This document shows positions 60,779 through 64,000 of a stretch of 64,000 nucleotides of DNA, piece by piece. Location of the stretch: the NCBI GenBank assembly GCA_965217935.1, contig OZ244581.1, forward strand, positions 1,612,001-1,676,000, in the 5' to 3' direction. This stretch comes from JBBROS01 sp965217935 (lineage in GTDB: Bacteria; Pseudomonadota; Alphaproteobacteria; Acetobacterales; Acetobacteraceae). The notes under the pieces were generated by a model. That model was not told the DNA's origin. It saw nothing but the letters and a program-made list of their open reading frames with translations, and made no database searches. The stretch's first letter is position 1; the number at the start of each line of letters is the position of its first letter. The position numbers and the translations under genes are program-made.

Positions 60779-61266
60779 GAGTTTGCTCCTGCAATGCTGG
60801 GTTGTTCGCTTGATCCAAGCGGGCGGCCATCGCCGGCCGCGCGCTCCCCCGCCTCGGTGCGGGTGATTGTGGCTTCCTGCTCGCGCAGCATGACCGTTTC
60901 CTGATGCCGGCCCTGGACCTTGACCCGGCGGATGCGGACTTCTTCCTTCAGCATCAGCCGCCGCTCGACCACCACGACCTCCTCGACGACCGGTATGATC
61001 GTGGTGTCGCCCTCTTCGCGGACGGCCGGAACGCTCTCGACCATGCGGCCGATCGGCACGCGCTCGATCTCGACCTGCTCGTGCTCCAGCGCCTCGTCGA
61101 CCTGATGCTCGCGCTGCCTCGTCCTGGTCGTGACGCGCACCAAGTCTCCGTCCACCCGGCGTTTGCTGATTGCCAGCCGTTCCGCCATCAAATCTAGCGA
61201 GGGGACATCGGGATCTTTAACCGGATCAAAGGGGACATCGGGATCTTTAACCGGATCAAGAGGCAT
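60775..61266 (-). CDS. YsnF/DUF2382 domain protein
   Basis: A 163-residue protein consisting mainly of one DUF2382 domain (LMAERLAISKRRVDGDLVRV, RVPIGRMVESVPAVREEGDT, EEVRIRRVKVQGRHQETVML). The N-terminus carries two copies of FDPVKDPDVP from a 30-base tandem duplication. ATG 61266 has GGAG eight bases upstream; longer frames upstream have no homology. It is the first gene of the six-gene stress operon. Confidence 0.85.
   Translation of the reverse strand: MPLDPVKDPDVPFDPVKDPDVPSLDLMAERLAISKRRVDGDLVRVTTRTRQREHQVDEALEHEQVEIERVPIGRMVESVPAVREEGDTTIIPVVEEVVVVERRLMLKEEVRIRRVKVQGRHQETVMLREQEATITRTEAGERAAGDGRPLGSSEQPSIAGANS
61201..61260. repeat. 30-bp tandem duplication inside a coding region
   Basis: Two units of 30 bases, 61201-61230 and 61231-61260, differ at only the final base. 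The length is a multiple of three, so the gene gains ten residues without frame loss. Probably a recent slippage or duplication. Confidence 0.9.
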
Positions 61267-61542
61267 CACGGACTCCAGGGCGCAGCCGGGCGACCAGAAC
61301 AATTCCTGGCCGGCTCTAAGAAAAGCCAGCCAGTCGCTTGAGAAAACTGAATGTGCGGGCCACACGTCGGCTGCTTCACTATAGCGAGGGTGCCGATGCG
61401 AAGCCGTGAGCGCCACAAGCAGTTTTGCGGACGCACAGCGCTAATTCGCACGGAACTTGTTCTGACCGGCCGCATCATTATCATGGCCTGCTGCTTTGGG
61501 GCGGCGCGCTGCTCCCAAGATCGGCGTCGGCAAAACGAAGGT

Positions 61543-61600
61543 CTTGAGGCGCTCGTTTGCCCGATCAAGCCACAGCAATCACCTCCGAACGAGCCTTAAG
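61543..61600. repeat. Dispersed palindromic repeat, diverged copy
   Basis: CTTGAGGCGCTCGTT (61543-61557) facing AACGAGCCTTAAG (61588-61600). It resembles the reverse complement of 34574-34633, including the GCCCGATC stretch after the left arm. It overlaps the last codon of the LysR gene. The DNA between 61267 and 61542 shows no gene I can support and should hold the stress operon promoter. Confidence 0.6.
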
Positions 61601-62513
61601 AAGACATTTCCGCCATCGCCTCAGCCGGGTTCAGCAGCGCCGACTTCGCGCGCACGACGTCTGCGATGCAGTCCAGCACCGCGCGAACCCGCGGCAAGTG
61701 CCGGTTCTCGGCATGAACGCCGAGCCAGATCTCCGCCGACGGGACCGGCACGGGCGTCATGACCCGTCGCAACGCCGGCTCCGCGTCCGCACGGAACCGC
61801 GGCAGCAAGGCAAGCCCGCCCCCGAACGCGGCGGCCCAATGCTGGGTCTCGTAGCTATCCGCCTTCAGGACCACCCGCGCCCGCCCGGCATGTTCGTCGA
61901 GCCAGGCCGTCTGCGCCGACAGGTCTCCGTCGGACAGCGGGCCGATGAGGTGGTGGCCGGCGCAGCCGTTCCCGAGGTCAGGCTCGCCGAACCGGGTCAG
62001 GTAGGCCACGCAGGCGTAGAAGCCGAACGCAAGGGCGCCGATCTTGCGGACCACCAGCTCCGGGTGCTCGAACCGGCGTAGCCGGATCGCGACATCGGCC
62101 TCGCGGGAGGCCAGCGGCTCGTCCGGCAAGGTTGGATAGGCCTCGATCAGGATGCCGGGGTGGATGGCCTGCAGCGCCGCGAAGGTGGGCGCCAGCAAGT
62201 GGCTGGTGAGAAGCTGCGAGCTGGTGACGCGCACCAGCCCCTCCGGGCGCGCGTCGAGCCCGGCCACCGCCTGCTCCACCAACATCGCCTCCGCCTCGAC
62301 CCGCTCTACGTGCGCCCGGATGCTGTCGCCAGCGAGCGTTGCCACGTAGCCGTTGGCCGTGCGTTGCAGCAGACGCACGCCCATGCGCGACTGTAGGGCA
62401 GCGAGCCGGCGGCTGACGGTCGACTGCGTCACGTGCAACTCCCTCGCCGCCGTAGCCAGGGTGCCATGCCGGGCTACGGCCAGGAAGAAGCGCAGGTCAT
62501 CCCAATCCAGCAT
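61596..62513 (-). CDS. LysR-family transcription regulator
   Basis: A 305-residue LysR regulator: winged helix-turn-helix at 1-60 (LRFFLAVARHGTLATAAREL, HVTQSTVSRRLAALQ), then the periplasmic-binding-like effector domain (~90-295). It is transcribed divergently from an OsmC-family gene across about 200 bases, a classic LysR arrangement, so the OsmC gene is its most likely target. Effector unknown. Confidence 0.92.
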   Translation of the reverse strand: MLDWDDLRFFLAVARHGTLATAARELHVTQSTVSRRLAALQSRMGVRLLQRTANGYVATLAGDSIRAHVERVEAEAMLVEQAVAGLDARPEGLVRVTSSQLLTSHLLAPTFAALQAIHPGILIEAYPTLPDEPLASREADVAIRLRRFEHPELVVRKIGALAFGFYACVAYLTRFGEPDLGNGCAGHHLIGPLSDGDLSAQTAWLDEHAGRARVVLKADSYETQHWAAAFGGGLALLPRFRADAEPALRRVMTPVPVPSAEIWLGVHAENRHLPRVRAVLDCIADVVRAKSALLNPAEAMAEMSS

Positions 62514-62713
62514 CGGCGTTCCCGCGCTGCTGCGCGGCCTTCTGCGTGCATTCCTGCACAGTCGTTCGCCAGGAACGCTTGTATCCAAAGCGGCCAAGAC
62601 GAGCGCATGACCAGAATCATGCTTGTCACGCTATACTCACGATCCGGTGATAAGGAAAGAGCGTCGCTGTTCGGTTCGCCGCGTCAGCACGCTTTGGCAG
62701 GACGGCTCGCGTG

Positions 62714-63196
62714 ATGAATGAGGCGTCGGGTCCGGCGCGGCGGACGCTGCGCTGCCGCACCGTCGCCGCGGACGGGTTCGAGCAGATGAACTACGTGCGC
62801 GGCCTGCCGCCGTTCACGGTGGCCGGGCGGGCCGGACCGCTGGCGGACGCGCCGGCCGTGACCCCGTCCGAGACGCTGCTCGCCGCCTTCGGCTCCTGCC
62901 TCAGCACGCACATCTACGCCAATGCCGTCTCCGGCAGCATCACGCTCGAGAGCCTGACGCTCCTACTCGAGGCGGATGTCCGGTCCAGCCCCTTATGGGG
63001 ACCGCGCCCGCTCGACCCGGGGCCGGTCGGCTTCGACGCGATCCGGGTGACGGTGAGCATCCGCTCCGACGCGCCGCGCGAGGCGATCCGCGCGCTGGTG
63101 GCTCATGCCGTGCTGTGGTCGCCGGTCGCCAACACCCTGCACGGGCCGGTGCATCTCGACGTGACGGTTGCCGAGCCGGCCGATGTCCCGGCCTGA
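62714..63196 (+). CDS. OsmC-family protein lacking the second cysteine
   Basis: A 160-residue OsmC/Ohr-fold protein. The first conserved Cys is in AAFGSCLSTHIYANA (~60); the second, usually in a C-P-[VI] block near residue 120, is replaced by HAVLWSPVANTL. OsmC/Ohr proteins reduce organic hydroperoxides using both cysteines, so peroxidase activity may be lost, as in several OsmC subfamilies of unknown function. ATG 62714 is chosen; GTG 62711 is adjacent. Divergent LysR gene upstream. Confidence 0.8.
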   Translation: MNEASGPARRTLRCRTVAADGFEQMNYVRGLPPFTVAGRAGPLADAPAVTPSETLLAAFGSCLSTHIYANAVSGSITLESLTLLLEADVRSSPLWGPRPLDPGPVGFDAIRVTVSIRSDAPREAIRALVAHAVLWSPVANTLHGPVHLDVTVAEPADVPA

Positions 63197-63209
63197 GGAG
63201 GCCGCAACG

Positions 63210-63287
63210 ATGCCGGTGCGCCGCGTCCTGACCCTGCTTCTCGGCGCCGTCGGCATCATCAGCGGCAGCGGCTGCGATCCAGGATGA
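63210..63287 (+). CDS. Candidate 25-residue lipoprotein
   Basis: A tiny frame with GAGGAG nine bases before the ATG. The product has a basic N-terminus, a hydrophobic core (LTLLLGAVGII) and ends SGSGCDPG, so the Cys is in a lipobox-like position with only three residues after it. Entericidin-like toxins/lipoproteins are longer. It may be a real small lipoprotein, a leader, or a chance frame. Confidence 0.3.
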   Translation: MPVRRVLTLLLGAVGIISGSGCDPG

Positions 63288-63307
63288 TCCCGAGGCCCGT
63301 TTAGAAA

Positions 63308-64000
63308 TGAAGCGGCCCTGCCTGGTCCTTGCCGCGTTCGCGCTCCTGGCCGCATCGGCGTCAGCCGTGGCCGCCGACAATCCGAGCGCTCCGGAGCAGA
63401 AGACGGCCCCCGCCATCGCCGCCAAGGCGGGCGCCTCCGAGGACGGCGACATTGCCGCCAGGATACGCAGCATCTTCGGCGAGATCGCGGCCCTCAAGGA
63501 CGTGAGCGTGCGGGTCTCGGCCGGAGTGGTGACGCTGTCCGGAACCGTGCCGGCCGCCGAGGACAAGGGCCGGGCGGAGGCGATCGCGTCGCTCGTCGCG
63601 GGCGTGGTCACGGTACAGAACGACGTCGCCCGCAACCTCGACGTCGGTACGAAAGTCGCCCCGGCAATCGGGCAGATCGGCGACCAGGCGCGGGGCTTCG
63701 TGCGTGCCCTGCCGCTGCTTGGCGTGGCGGCCGTAGCCGGGCTGCTGATTGTGCTGCTGGGCTACGGGATCGCCTCGCGCGCGCGCATCTGGCAGTGGAT
63801 CGCGCCGAACGCCTTCCTGGCCGGGCTGCTCGCGACATCGGTCCGGGTGGTGTCCATCATCCTCGGCCTGGTGGCGGCGTTCCAGGTGCTCGGCGCCACC
63901 GCGCTGCTGGGCGGCGTGCTCGGCGGCGCGGGCGTCGTCGGCATCGCGCTCGGCTTCGCGGTGCGCGACACGGTGACGAACTACGTCGCCAGCGTCATGC
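63308..64000 (+). CDS. BON-domain mechanosensitive channel (5' part)
   Basis: Open to the right edge, 231 residues visible. A signal peptide (1-22) is followed by a BON domain (~48-120, with DVSVRVSAGVVTLSGTVPAA), membrane helices (~135-160 and 175-200) and the MscS pore-lining helix LLGGVLGGAGVVGIALGFAV (~205). BON domains bind lipid, so this looks like an envelope-associated mechanosensitive channel. It has the same direction as the OsmC and small lipoprotein frames. Confidence 0.88.

Noticed and set aside
1..64000. tRNA, rRNA or CRISPR elements
   Set aside because: No T-loop/CCA-like context, no rRNA core sequence and no regularly spaced direct repeats were seen in the gaps; a dedicated RNA search was not possible.

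Overview
The window is high-GC DNA (roughly two-thirds G+C by eye) with tightly packed genes and many ATGA-type overlaps. It fits an alphaproteobacterial chromosome, probably Rhodospirillales/Acetobacteraceae-like; that placement is inference from the gene families (MerR-controlled fatty-acid operon, GT4/rhamnan-type glycosyltransferases with acetobacterial repeats, dgcA-gbcA pair), not from a marker gene. I saw no rRNA, tRNA or CRISPR array.

Layout. 1-3.1 kb: end of a nickel-pincer (Lar) operon: larE (partial), larB, a Tat-type aldo/keto reductase and a NiCoT nickel transporter. 3.1-5.7 kb: an AlgI/AlgJ-like polysaccharide O-acetylation pair. A near-consensus parS site lies in the convergent gap before an MscS channel (5.8-7.6 kb). 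8.0-12.4 kb: methylammonium demethylation operon (DgcA-like, GbcA-like, GbdR-like). 12.8-20.2 kb: a beta-oxidation locus (acyl-CoA ligase, MerR regulator, thiolase, hydroxyacyl-CoA dehydrogenase/hydratase, acyl-CoA dehydrogenase), then a membrane-anchored coiled-coil protein and a Rieske oxygenase.

23.0-29.7 kb is a scarred mobile region: resolvase tail, AraC regulator, an ABC-ATPase/solute-binding-protein chimera, phzF, a RidA/Tn3-transposase chimera, a decayed IS630 element, an AT-rich patch and a decayed IS5-type transposase. Immediately after it, 29.9-34.4 kb holds the most unusual locus: a double alpha/beta hydrolase (frameshifted here), a class-II-synthetase-like amino acid:carrier-protein ligase, an 81-residue carrier protein and a stand-alone condensation domain. 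Together they could activate one amino acid, load it on the carrier and transfer it to an acceptor without an NRPS adenylation domain.

34.9-54.1 kb: RutC-like protein, a GT2/methyltransferase/membrane-protein operon, a fasciclin/ECF sigma/anti-sigma unit, a NUDIX hydrolase, a large surface-glycan gene group on the minus strand (FAD oxidoreductase, two SDR epimerases, TIM-barrel isomerase, 1007-aa glycosyltransferase) and a plus-strand group (unknown protein, GT-C-like membrane protein, UbiA-type phosphoribosyltransferase, HAD phosphatase). 54.1-56.4 kb: beta-propeller protein, cytochrome b561 and a small membrane protein. 56.7-61.3 kb: a compact minus-strand envelope/stress operon (DUF3618, holin-like DUF1469, LEA-like, two YsnF/DUF2382 proteins). 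61.6-64 kb: LysR regulator, OsmC protein, tiny lipoprotein candidate and the start of a BON-MscS channel.

A family of palindromic repeats is scattered in intergenic gaps at about 12.4, 34.5, 35.4, 45.9, 56.5 and 61.5 kb.
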